NCBI GenBank assembly: GCA_027016475.1
Contig: JALUTL010000159.1
Coordinates: 1 to 13,797 of the forward strand
Direction: 5' to 3'
Source of the DNA: Candidatus Heimdallarchaeota archaeon
GTDB lineage: Archaea; Asgardarchaeota; Heimdallarchaeia; Heimdallarchaeales; Kariarchaeaceae
Length of the DNA stretch: 13,797 nucleotides
Under the pieces are notes generated by a model. It was not told the DNA's origin. It searched no databases and saw nothing but the letters and a program-made list of their open reading frames with translations. Shown here in pieces: positions 1 to 7,315 of the stretch. Made by a program: the position numbers and the translations under genes. Within the stretch, counting starts at the first letter, position 1. Each line of letters starts with the position of its first letter.

Positions 1-1
1 G

Positions 2-76
2 TTCCTAGACAATAACCATTGGAATTGTATCCGATTGGACGAAGAAAGAGCCATACTTTTGATGAAATGGACATAA
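2..76 (+). CDS. C-terminal end of an unidentified protein (partial)
   Basis: An open frame enters from the left edge and closes at TAA 74-76, giving about 24 residues that end in ERAILLMKWT. The other two forward frames stop within the first few codons. A run of eight T follows the stop by seven bases, as expected for an archaeal transcript end, which favours this frame. The fragment is too short to identify. A frame on the opposite strand is also open here, so the call is tentative. Confidence 0.35.
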   Translation, partial: FLDNNHWNCIRLDEERAILLMKWT

Positions 77-83
77 CATAAAA

Positions 84-91
84 TTTTTTTT
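84..91 (+). terminator. T-run, probable archaeal transcription terminator
   Basis: Eight consecutive T follow directly after AAA, seven bases past the stop codon of the left-edge frame. Archaeal RNA polymerase often terminates on such T-tracts without a hairpin. The placement is right but there is no further evidence. Confidence 0.4.
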
Positions 92-184
92 CGCTACTGC
101 TTGCGTCAACAAATGCCGACAATTTATTATATTCTAAATAATAAAACAAAAAATGTATGATTTTTTGAATATTTACAAAAATGA

Positions 185-194
185 TTATATAAAT
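185..194 (+). promoter_or_regulatory. TATA box (TTATATAAAT)
   Basis: TTATATAAAT is a good archaeal TATA box and would start transcription near 215, giving a leader of about 70 bases that contains the hairpin at 249-268. A second candidate, TTACTTATATT at 241-251, would place the start near 272, almost on the ribosome binding site. The sequence alone does not decide between them. Confidence 0.45.
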
Positions 195-248
195 TCTGTG
201 CAAACAATCGCAATGCCTATAACTTTCAAAAAGATAGTTTTTACTTAT

Positions 249-268
249 ATTTGGGAGTTTTCCCAAAT
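249..268 (+). promoter_or_regulatory. Perfect 8-bp hairpin in the 5' leader
   Basis: ATTTGGGA (249-256) and TCCCAAAT (261-268) are exact inverted complements separated by the loop GTTT. The stem ends three bases before the Shine-Dalgarno sequence at 272-279. In RNA it could modulate ribosome access; as DNA it could be an operator. It is not a terminator in context because a start codon follows at once. Confidence 0.6.
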
Positions 269-271
269 GAA

Positions 272-279
272 GAGGTGAT
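272..279 (+). promoter_or_regulatory. Strong Shine-Dalgarno site GAGGTGAT
   Basis: Eight bases pair without mismatch with the usual archaeal 16S rRNA tail. The spacing to ATG 284 is four bases. This site is the main reason to place the gene start at 284, even though that frame stops at 326-328 and the protein body lies in another frame. Confidence 0.7.
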
Positions 280-283
280 ATCA

Positions 284-1188
284 ATGAAAAAATCTCTATT
301 GCTAATAGGAATGCTGTTCTCTTCTTGAGCGCCAACAGCCTGTTCTTTTTCCAAACTGGAATGGTCCATGGCGATGAGGAAGAATCTGCAACAGAATTAA
401 CTATTAACGCAACAAAAACCAACTTGGGGAGCATTACCATAGATGGTGATGAAGCTGATTGGGAAAATATCCCAAAAACAGTAGTTACTTTGACGAAGCT
501 TGGTGGAACTGACACCCGTCAGGCTGAAGTGAAGATTGCCTACAATGAAACCCATCTGGCATTCCTCTACATTGTTGAGGACAATTACAATGTCAACCTT
601 TCCTCTCACAAGCTTTCTCCTTCTGTTGCGGTTGAATGGGCTATTGATGAAGATGCAGGACCGCATATGGGACAAGAAGGTGGAGTTTCTACAGGAAAAG
701 TAGATATTTGGCATTGGGAGCTTGAAAAAAGTGCTGGGTTCCTGCACACTCCAAATGCGACGTCTGGCAAGGGTGGTCATGGTTTGGACGATGAATGGGC
801 TACTAGTCCAGCCAATCGCTATGATGATGCAAAGGAAAATTCACTCTATGGAGCATGGAATCACAGCAATGACACAGATCATGCAAAATATTTCTTCGAA
901 TTCATGCGTCCTTTGGTGACAAATGATCCAAACGACACTCAATTTGAGGACAACCATGCCTTTAAACTAAATTTGGCCTATTGGGATCCTGACGAAACAG
1001 TCAATGGATGGACACCAAGTGGACATTACATATCTGTTACATGGTATGAATGGATACATGTAGTATTTGGAAATGTTTCAGCTCATTCTGAAGATACAAC
1101 TGCTGATGATAGTCCTGGAATTACATTTGCTATGGCACTTCTCTCCTTGCTTGTTGTTTCTCCTATGATCCGAAAATATAGAAAGTAG
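284..1188 (+). CDS. Surface EB_dh/DOMON-like heme-binding-type protein, signal peptide frameshifted
   Basis: The body (325-1188) resembles the ethylbenzene dehydrogenase gamma-type heme-binding family. It starts with ITIDGDEADWENIP, continues with a beta strand run (AEVKIAYNETHLAFLYIVED), has a WHW motif near 710, and the typical FEFMRPL...FKLNLAYWD end. Such proteins bind heme b or act as extracellular redox or substrate-binding modules. The C terminus is a surface anchor: SPG, a hydrophobic stretch, then RKYRK. The ribosome binding site and ATG 284 give MKKSLLLIGMLFSS, a good signal peptide start, then TGA at 326-328. The rest of the leader (LSANSLFFFQTG) continues in the -1 frame from 325. 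One added base near 315-325 would join them into about 301 residues. TTG at 325 is a poor alternative start, with no ribosome site and half a signal peptide. The heme ligands are not assigned, so heme binding is inferred. Confidence 0.65.
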
Positions 1189-1205
1189 AACTGTTTCCAA
1201 TTGTT

Positions 1206-2051
1206 CTATTTATGGACTTCCAATACAATTTCGAAATGATAGATGCTGGGGGCATATTTTTTTACTTTTTGCCAATTCGCCTGAATTTTATTGCTGTTTC
1301 CCAACATTGACGTGTAGGTTTGAACAACCTCTGATATCCGGTCAATATTCCCCAAAGGATGAAGATGGATAAACCCATGTGATTTCAAGGCTCGGAAAGC
1401 GGTATCAAGGTGACTTTCGTCAACTTCATGGTATCCCATAAAAATTCTGTCTGCCCAATTTTCTAGTTCTGTGTTTCTACAATCTTCATTAAAAGCAGAC
1501 GTGGTGCTCAAATTGTTTAATTCCAAAGTTTTCACCAAGTAGGAATAAGTCACGGGATCTTTCTCATAGAGAATAAAATCAATATTCCGATGGACAATGG
1601 GTTGCAGGGAAAGGTTACCGACCGCAGCAAACATATCCAGAAGATTTTCTCCATTTTTTACGATTTTGACCAACCTTCTCCGTAATTCCGAATTTCCTCC
1701 TGAGAATGTTACTTTTGCGACATCCAACGCATATAACACACCGTTTTCCTTATGGATTGTTTCCGTGTTTGCATCTCCTGCAATATGCTTTAGCTGTGGC
1801 CTTCGATTTTCTCCAATAGTGGTGTCCTGTTGGAAAACTCCTTTGCACCATGGAAAAATGGAAAGAACTGCTTCTCCAACATAATTTGGGATGGTTGCAG
1901 AGTTTCGGAGTACTATAAGGTTGCCAACACGTTTATACCCTCTAGGAATATAGGCTTCTTCAAAATCAAGCTTTTCTTTTTCAAGCCAATCAACAACCTT
2001 TTGCTTGAAGCCTTTCATTATGGGATCTCTTCTTTTAATCCTTTTAAACAT
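1206..2051 (-). CDS. taw2: tRNA(Phe) wybutosine synthesis protein Taw2 (aminocarboxypropyltransferase)
   Basis: This enzyme transfers the 3-amino-3-carboxypropyl group of S-adenosylmethionine to 4-demethylwyosine at position 37 of tRNA(Phe). It has the Trm5/Taw2 architecture: an N-terminal recognition part, then a class I Rossmann fold with motif I DMFAAVGNLSL (about 139-149), acidic EKDP (163-166), DRIFMGYHE, and IHLH. MGY plus IHxH and a YAPSIYH C-terminal motif point to Taw2 rather than the methyltransferase Trm5, which usually has an NLP-type motif there. Motif I is unusual, since the common FAGIG is FAAVG. The start at 2051 has no ribosome site. ATG at 2018 (MKGFKQKVVDW), preceded by AAGAGATC, is a credible alternative that removes 11 residues. 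The gene is divergent from the METTL16-like gene with a gap of 68 bases. Confidence 0.88.
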   Translation of the reverse strand: MFKRIKRRDPIMKGFKQKVVDWLEKEKLDFEEAYIPRGYKRVGNLIVLRNSATIPNYVGEAVLSIFPWCKGVFQQDTTIGENRRPQLKHIAGDANTETIHKENGVLYALDVAKVTFSGGNSELRRRLVKIVKNGENLLDMFAAVGNLSLQPIVHRNIDFILYEKDPVTYSYLVKTLELNNLSTTSAFNEDCRNTELENWADRIFMGYHEVDESHLDTAFRALKSHGFIHLHPLGNIDRISEVVQTYTSMLGNSNKIQANWQKVKKYAPSIYHFEIVLEVHK

Positions 2052-2119
2052 TTGAATGTGGAAATATTCTGATCATTCCGCAAACAAAATAAACGAAATA
2101 ACAAAGGTTCCCATATTGG

Positions 2120-2884
2120 ATGGTAGAGCTTGACAGTTCCATCGGTTGCATTACCATTGCAGATGCGTCAGCAATCTGGCCTGAACTTTCTCAATTTATC
2201 CAAAACGGAAAAATTGATCTTGGCAATCCGTGTGCCTTAAGGGAATATAACCGGGCAATCTTGTTCGGTCTCACAGGGTTTGTCATCAATCTCCCTAATG
2301 GTTATTTGGTTCCTGCTATTTGCCTAAGGAATACATATGTTAAATTCCTACGCGAAACATTTCCGCAAGCAAAAACTGTGGTCGACATTGGCACTGGATC
2401 AAGTGCGATTTTGGCACTGTTGGCGACCCACCATGGATTCCAAAAGGTATTGGCAACAGAACTTGATGATTTGTCATTTGAATCCGCAAAACAGAACATA
2501 ATGAACAACGAAGCGAATGTAAAGCTTTACAAGAGCAGCGGCGGATTGATCAAAGGTGTGATACCTGAGGAAATTCTCTCCTCAATAGACATTTCAATAA
2601 CATATCCCCCATTCTATCCTTCTGATCAACCTGGCCGGACTTCGAAGAAAATGAAGGGGTTCAAAGGATCTGACTTGGAGCTTTTCGGAGGGACACATGG
2701 GTTCGAGTTTACACAAATGTATCTGGTTGAAGCCATGGATCTTCAAATTCCTTATCCTTCAGTTCTTCTGCACAAAAAGAGCTACGCAGAGGCAGCCATG
2801 GAAATACTTTCTACCTCGTATAATTCCAAAATCGTTCCCATCAAGGCAGGAACTCGTATGCGATATATTGTTTATGGATACTGA
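2120..2884 (+). CDS. METTL16/RlmF-family RNA N6-adenine methyltransferase
   Basis: This is a class I methyltransferase of the METTL16/RlmF (YbiN) family. Visible features are the pre-motif NPCALREYNRAIL near the N terminus, VPAICLRNTYVKFL, motif I VDIGTGSSAI, an acidic ATELDDLSFESAKQN helix, catalytic TYPPFY (family form NPPF), and GGTHGFEF, matching the GGE.EF segment of METTL16. RlmF methylates A1618 of bacterial 23S rRNA and METTL16 methylates U6 snRNA and MAT2A mRNA. The archaeal target cannot be read from sequence, but an adenine in structured RNA is likely. At 254 residues it is compact and lacks the vertebrate C-terminal RNA-binding domains. The first position of the catalytic tetrad is Y rather than N (T-Y-P-P-F-Y). 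ATG 2120 has no obvious ribosome site. Confidence 0.85.
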   Translation: MVELDSSIGCITIADASAIWPELSQFIQNGKIDLGNPCALREYNRAILFGLTGFVINLPNGYLVPAICLRNTYVKFLRETFPQAKTVVDIGTGSSAILALLATHHGFQKVLATELDDLSFESAKQNIMNNEANVKLYKSSGGLIKGVIPEEILSSIDISITYPPFYPSDQPGRTSKKMKGFKGSDLELFGGTHGFEFTQMYLVEAMDLQIPYPSVLLHKKSYAEAAMEILSTSYNSKIVPIKAGTRMRYIVYGY

Positions 2885-2927
2885 TATGTTGATTGGCTAA
2901 CAGTTTGCGCTGTTTTCAATCGACTTG

Positions 2928-2937
2928 TTTTTAATTG
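2928..2937 (+). promoter_or_regulatory. Possible TATA box for eS25
   Basis: TTTTTAATTG is centred about 31 bases before ATG 2964, which would give a nearly leaderless transcript. No ribosome binding site is visible before that ATG, which agrees with this. The match to a TATA consensus is only fair. Confidence 0.3.
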
Positions 2938-2963
2938 TGGCTTCCAATAAAGAATTGAGAAAC

Positions 2964-3236
2964 ATGTCCGCAGAACGCAAAACAGTCAAGAAAAAGAAGC
3001 GATGGGGTAAGGTAGTTGAATACAACCCGGTAGTCCGAACAATGTCAATTGATGAAGAAACAATGCAGGAGATTCAGAAAGAACTGAAAAACCTCAAACC
3101 CATAACCCCTGAATCATTTGCCAACAAACATGGCATTAAAGTAAGCCTTGCCCGAGAAATTCTTCGCAAACACGCTGAAGAGGGAAAAATTCGGCAAGTC
3201 ATCCATGGCCGAAGGACTGAGGTCTATTCTAAATAG
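2964..3236 (+). CDS. rps25e: Small ribosomal subunit protein eS25 (S25e)
   Basis: The 90-residue product has the family layout: a basic N-terminal tail (KKKKRWGK), then a winged-helix domain. The hallmarks are LKPITPESFANKHGIKVSLAREILRKHAEEGKIR and a final VIHGRRTEVYSK strand. This parallels the known archaeal pattern of ITP..V...KI..SLAR..LR.L...G.I followed by a short tyrosine-containing strand. It is an archaeal and eukaryotic ribosomal protein absent from bacteria, so it is direct evidence for the domain of the host. ATG 2964 is preferred over the in-frame TTG at 2925 because the upstream residues do not fit the family. The gene converges with the EndA gene with two bases between stops. 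Confidence 0.85.
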   Translation: MSAERKTVKKKKRWGKVVEYNPVVRTMSIDEETMQEIQKELKNLKPITPESFANKHGIKVSLAREILRKHAEEGKIRQVIHGRRTEVYSK

Positions 3237-3238
3237 CA

Positions 3239-3862
3239 TCACTTTTTCGTTGTTGAATCTGCCTCTTTCTGCATTTCTCGTATTTTACTTTTCCAATCCC
3301 AGTCATCGAATGTGTCAAATCCATGGTTAACTTTGTTTGGCTTGACTACAAACTCTTTTACTGCGAGGTAGGATACGTCTCCCAAAGCATCCACCAAGCC
3401 AATGACCAATTTTTTTCCGCTTTGCTCGGCTGCCTTTAACAGATGTTCCAAATCTTTGATCTGGATCGAATCTCCTTCTCTCAATGGACGAACATAATAT
3501 CTGGCAGTTCCCTTGTTGATTTTCACTCCTTTGTCATAAAGACGAAAGAAAAATGTTGAGCCAGGGCCTTGGTTGATGACATGCCCTCGATTTCTTAGAT
3601 CCTTGTATACCAGATACCTATCCGAAAATTCAGGATCCGTTTTTGAATACAATTGATAAAGCTCAATTTCGGACAATACTCTTTTTGTTTTGTCCATTGG
3701 TGCAATTTTTTGCCGTTCTTTCAGATGCAGCACTTCATAAGGTGAAAGTCTCAATCCCCCTCCTCTTTCAGGTGTTCCATATGACCCGACATTGTGTAAT
3801 GTGATAGCGTGGTCTCCGACTGCAATCCCACCATTTTCATCAACCAAGACTGGAATTTCCAT
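3239..3862 (-). CDS. endA: tRNA-splicing endonuclease (EndA family), catalytic histidine not seen
   Basis: Archaeal EndA cuts the bulge-helix-bulge motif at exon-intron junctions of tRNA and rRNA precursors. The N-terminal domain (about 1-70) is followed by the catalytic fold, with YLVYKDLRNRGHVI (83-96), FFFRLYDKG (104-112) and GKKLVIGLVDALGDVSYL (149-166). The triad tyrosine fits Y109 and the lysine fits K150/K151. Where family members have H-S-x-Y-L-V, this protein reads T-A-R-Y-Y-V (119-124), so the general histidine appears to be Thr119. It also has an extra acidic/basic tail (about 167-207, with FDDWDW). It may be a structural subunit partnering a catalytic paralogue encoded elsewhere, or a divergent enzyme. 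It lies 43 bases after the TPR gene on the same strand, and TTTAATTAC in the gap may be its own TATA box. Confidence 0.8.
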   Translation of the reverse strand: MEIPVLVDENGGIAVGDHAITLHNVGSYGTPERGGGLRLSPYEVLHLKERQKIAPMDKTKRVLSEIELYQLYSKTDPEFSDRYLVYKDLRNRGHVINQGPGSTFFFRLYDKGVKINKGTARYYVRPLREGDSIQIKDLEHLLKAAEQSGKKLVIGLVDALGDVSYLAVKEFVVKPNKVNHGFDTFDDWDWKSKIREMQKEADSTTKK

Positions 3863-3905
3863 TGAATGGTTTTTATCTTCTCTGTAATTAAACCCTCAGC
3901 TACTG

Positions 3906-5507
3906 TCATCTCAATTCCATAGATCTCAATATATCTTTGACCCTGTCAATATACTCCAACAGCTCTGAATGCGTGACCTGTATTCCCAGATCCGTTCTTT
4001 CAAATGATTTGGAAAACAGCTCAAAGGCTTTGGCCTTCTGTATGAGCTTTTTCTTCTCTGAATTGACGTACTTTATCCATAGGGGAATATTCCACTCATT
4101 TGCCAAATCTTCTGCTAGCCGAATCAATCCTTCGGCCTCTGAAACCTTGTTCATTGTGACTGCAAAACGTGCCCTGAGCAACAAAATTTGAAGATTCAAC
4201 CATTTCGAAGGGAATTTCTCCGATTGCTGTATCAATGCAGAAAATGTTTCATTGATTTCATTTGCTATTTCTGGTATATGGAACAGCGAAAATTCCTTCA
4301 ACAACATTTCCAAAAGCAAATGGTAAGTGTAGATCCTATGTCTAAACGGTAAACTTTTCTTGAGCAAATCGTAAAGAATGTTCTGGCTTTCCACAAGATC
4401 CTTGGCCCTTCGATTCTGACGCATTTTATGTACCAAAGCCAATTTATAGAGATTCAAAATTTGATCCGTCTTGGTCTTTTCAGTAAGCTCTCTAAGTTTA
4501 TCAACGTATTCTTCAACAATGTCTACATGGTTTGCATGGCTACCGATTTCCACATAACTGAAATAAAGGGTGGCCAACTTGTCTGGTTGATTATAGACCT
4601 CCAGAAATGCTTGTGCCTTATCCAACAGAAGCCAAGCCTCTTCATGATACCCTAGAACTGATCGTACATGCGCTAATGATTCATATAGAATTGCCTTTTC
4701 AGAAAAACGTCCTTCTAACCCTGACAATAGCTCAATACTCCTTTCAAAGTTTTCCTGTGCCTCCTCAATGTTGCCCAATTCTTGATTGATCTTACCCAAA
4801 CGAGTGCAGACACGGGCCTCGTAGCTTTTCTGTTTGATGTTCTCAAACTTTCGGTAGGCTGACTTCAAAAGGTTAAGGGCATTGTAGTACTTCCCGTTTC
4901 GATGCTCTTGTTCTGCACAGACAAATTCGTAAACCCCTTCAAAATAGGAATTGGGAATTTGGGTGAAAAAAATCTGTAGTTCTTCTCTTGTTTTTTGGAA
5001 TTCTTCATTCTTTTCTTTCTCAAAATAGATTTCCAATAGCGAGATTTTTGCGGAAAGTGTGAGATAATGGAATTCTTCATCTTCCGAAATTGCATAGATG
5101 CTTTTGTATATCTGTTCCGCAATTTCAAAATTGCCTTTTGAATGATGGATAAATCCTTCAGTCATCAACAAATGAAGATACCAAAAAAGAGAGGTTTCTT
5201 TGTTTTCTAATCCATCATAAAATAACTTGGCTTCCTCAATGCGTGCTTCAAGTGCCGGAATATCCGTACTGGTTCGATACAGGCAACGGATCATGGCACA
5301 CATTAGGTGAAATCTACTACACTCCTGTTTAACCTTAAATTCGTCAAATTGCAGACAATTGAACTCTTCATAGATCTCCTTGACCAAAAATAAGTAAGCA
5401 AGTCTGTCTTCATGATCAATTTTATTCAGTTCTTGTATTACCCCCTCAAAATCTCCCTTGTACAATAAAGCAAGATATTTTGAATAAATGGGGCCGCTAC
5501 AACTCAA
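3906..5507 (-). CDS. Large TPR-like helical repeat protein
   Basis: The 533 residues are almost wholly alpha-helical and contain degenerate tetratricopeptide repeats. The clearest is YEARVCTRLGKINQELGN followed by EEAQENFERSIELL, then SEKAILYESLAHVRSVLGYHEEAWLLLDKA, with weaker repeats before (KGNFEIAEQIYKSIY) and after (KVSEAEGLIRLAEDLA). There is no signal peptide or membrane segment, so it is probably a cytoplasmic scaffold. Proteins of this shape are numerous in some archaea, including Asgard lineages, and partners cannot be predicted. The start is TTG 5507, because the only nearby ATG is in another frame and closes after four codons. An in-frame stop lies eight codons upstream. The frame has no internal ATG suitable as a start until about residue 69. 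Confidence 0.8.
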   Translation of the reverse strand: MSCSGPIYSKYLALLYKGDFEGVIQELNKIDHEDRLAYLFLVKEIYEEFNCLQFDEFKVKQECSRFHLMCAMIRCLYRTSTDIPALEARIEEAKLFYDGLENKETSLFWYLHLLMTEGFIHHSKGNFEIAEQIYKSIYAISEDEEFHYLTLSAKISLLEIYFEKEKNEEFQKTREELQIFFTQIPNSYFEGVYEFVCAEQEHRNGKYYNALNLLKSAYRKFENIKQKSYEARVCTRLGKINQELGNIEEAQENFERSIELLSGLEGRFSEKAILYESLAHVRSVLGYHEEAWLLLDKAQAFLEVYNQPDKLATLYFSYVEIGSHANHVDIVEEYVDKLRELTEKTKTDQILNLYKLALVHKMRQNRRAKDLVESQNILYDLLKKSLPFRHRIYTYHLLLEMLLKEFSLFHIPEIANEINETFSALIQQSEKFPSKWLNLQILLLRARFAVTMNKVSEAEGLIRLAEDLANEWNIPLWIKYVNSEKKKLIQKAKAFELFSKSFERTDLGIQVTHSELLEYIDRVKDILRSMELR

Positions 5508-5593
5508 TATATTATCATGGTTGAATTAATTTCAAACTATTTTAGTCTTTCAGCAAAAGAAAGTAAAACCATTCCATTTCCGCTAACCTGCTC

Positions 5594-5608
5594 TTTTTAT
5601 TAAATAAA
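5594..5608 (+). promoter_or_regulatory. TATA box of a leaderless gene
   Basis: TTTTTATTAAATAAA is centred about 25 bases before ATG 5625, so transcription should start at or next to the A of the start codon. There is no Shine-Dalgarno sequence before that ATG, as expected for a leaderless mRNA. Confidence 0.55.
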
Positions 5609-5624
5609 AACAATCCAAAATTAA

Positions 5625-6158
5625 ATGGATTACACAAAATCAATCTCTCTTCATCGTACTGAAAAGGATCGATTTTTCAAATCATCACACCACAGCCCCT
5701 TAACTGAAAAACAACGGAAAACATTTACCCGGCTGGAATATTATCCTGTTGACGACAAATACCGATTGAAGGTCAAACTTCATGTCCTTCCTGAGAAGGA
5801 AACTGTCACAATGCAGACCTCTGATGGGCTATGGCGTGACTACATCCGCTATGGGTATTTCGATTTTGAAATAGATGGACAACCGGCACGACTTTATGTC
5901 TATAGGTCAGTTGACAACCCCGACTACTATTTTGTCCCATTCAAGGATACAACCTCGGGAAAGGAAACATATGGTGCAGGCAGATACGTCGAGGTTGAAC
6001 CGGTTGGGAACGGTGAGTTCATCCTTGACTTCAACATGGCCTATAACCCTTACTGCGCCTACAATTCAAGATACTCATGCCCAATTCCTCCCCGAGAGAA
6101 TTGGCTGTCTATTCCAATCAAAGCGGGAGAGAAAAACTTTCCTGACCCAGAATACTGA
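5625..6158 (+). CDS. DUF1684 family protein
   Basis: The 177-residue protein matches the DUF1684 family from end to end. It has a K-D-x-F-F...SPL N-terminal motif, R-x-x-F-T-R-L-E-Y-Y-P, a central beta-rich part with a G-x-x-R-x-x-I-R-Y-G-like segment (GLWRDYIRYG), and the diagnostic DFNMAYNPYCAYN...CPIPPRENWL...IKAGE near the C terminus. The biochemical role of the family is not known to me. The conserved Asn, Tyr and Cys cluster suggests a ligand or metal site, but that is inference. There is no signal peptide. It lies 62 bases before the DNA methyltransferase on the same strand and could be co-transcribed with it. The TATA-box spacing indicates a leaderless start at ATG 5625. Confidence 0.85.
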   Translation: MDYTKSISLHRTEKDRFFKSSHHSPLTEKQRKTFTRLEYYPVDDKYRLKVKLHVLPEKETVTMQTSDGLWRDYIRYGYFDFEIDGQPARLYVYRSVDNPDYYFVPFKDTTSGKETYGAGRYVEVEPVGNGEFILDFNMAYNPYCAYNSRYSCPIPPRENWLSIPIKAGEKNFPDPEY

Positions 6159-6220
6159 TCTGAACTTAGAGCAATAAACCAAATCCTTACAAACTTCAAA
6201 CTCCATGTGATCATGCCACA

Positions 6221-7315
6221 ATGGATACCTCGCATATTGTTCATTTTGCAGATGCCAAGACATTCAACTCACTCGAACTGCCCCCCATTAATTTGGTTGT
6301 CACCTCTCCACCTTATCCAATGATTGAAATGTGGGATGAGTTGTTCTCTTCCCTTAATCCTGAAATTGGGATTGCTTTGGAAAAACAGGATGGTAAAAAA
6401 GCATTTGAACTGATGCACCAAGAGCTTGATCATGTTTGGGAATGCATAGATGGAGTTCTCAGTGATGAAGCCATTGTTTGCATCAATATCGGTGACGCTA
6501 CCAGAAAACTGGATGGTGTGTTTCAGTTGTATTCGTCGCATGCCCGTATAATCCAAAAATTCATTGAAATGGGATATCATTGCCTCCCTTCCATAATTTG
6601 GAAAAAACCAACAAATTCCCCAAACAAATTCCTTGGTTCGGGAATGCTTCCCCCAAATGCCTATGTCACCCTCGAACATGAACATATCCTGATTTTCAGA
6701 AAAGGAAAAAACAGACGATTTGATGATACAGAACTGCGAAAAAAATCTGCCTTCTTTTGGGAAGAACGGAATACGTGGTTCTCTGACATCTGGGAAATCA
6801 AGGGCACTGGCCAACCACTCTCGAAAAAAACCGGGAGGGCACGATCTGCCGCATTCCCATTCGAAATTCCGTACCGGCTGATCCAAATGTATTCAATCAG
6901 GAACGACTGGATCATGGATCCGTTCTTGGGAACAGGCACAACAACTCTTGCAGCCATGGCCTCAGGAAGAAACAGTATTGGATTTGAAATATTACTGGAC
7001 TTGAAACCGTATCTCGCCCGAAACATTGTTTCCTCAAAGGAAGAGCTCAACCAATACAATGCTGCAAGAATAAATAAACATCTTGAGTTCGTCAAACAAG
7101 CAACTGCCAACGGAAAAAAACCTGCACACCAGCACAAATTTGGTTTCAAAGTGTTCACAAAGCAGGAGGTTGAATCCGAAATCCTTCACATAGATTCGAT
7201 AGATGTAGACAATGATTCCGATGTGCTCCTGTTCAAAACAACCTATTCCAATGTTCTCAATCCTTCAACAAATAAGCTTCTGAAGGATTTTCCAGCTCTG
7301 AGAGAGGAAGGTTGA
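6221..7315 (+). CDS. Orphan beta-class DNA methyltransferase, probably N4-cytosine
   Basis: It methylates an exocyclic amino group in DNA using S-adenosylmethionine. The catalytic motif IV TSPPYP lies at residues 28-33. The AdoMet motif I DPFLGTGTTTLAA is near the C terminus at about 233-245, followed by IGFEI. That order (IV before I, with the recognition region between) defines the beta class. The S/T-PPY form is commoner in m4C than m6A enzymes, so m4C is favoured without being certain. The segment GSGMLPPNAYVTLEHEHILIFRKG is typical of a widespread archaeal subgroup. No restriction endonuclease gene is adjacent, so it may be a solitary epigenetic enzyme. Its last 59 bases overlap the 3' end of the convergent SerK gene. 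ATG 6221 has only weak upstream signals. Confidence 0.85.
   Translation: MDTSHIVHFADAKTFNSLELPPINLVVTSPPYPMIEMWDELFSSLNPEIGIALEKQDGKKAFELMHQELDHVWECIDGVLSDEAIVCINIGDATRKLDGVFQLYSSHARIIQKFIEMGYHCLPSIIWKKPTNSPNKFLGSGMLPPNAYVTLEHEHILIFRKGKNRRFDDTELRKKSAFFWEERNTWFSDIWEIKGTGQPLSKKTGRARSAAFPFEIPYRLIQMYSIRNDWIMDPFLGTGTTTLAAMASGRNSIGFEILLDLKPYLARNIVSSKEELNQYNAARINKHLEFVKQATANGKKPAHQHKFGFKVFTKQEVESEILHIDSIDVDNDSDVLLFKTTYSNVLNPSTNKLLKDFPALREEG

Noticed and set aside
314..328. Programmed -1 frameshift at TTCTTCTTGA in the surface protein gene
   Set aside because: The site does not fit the X XXY YYZ slippery pattern and no downstream pseudoknot is evident; an indel or assembly error is simpler. Kept as a question under findings.
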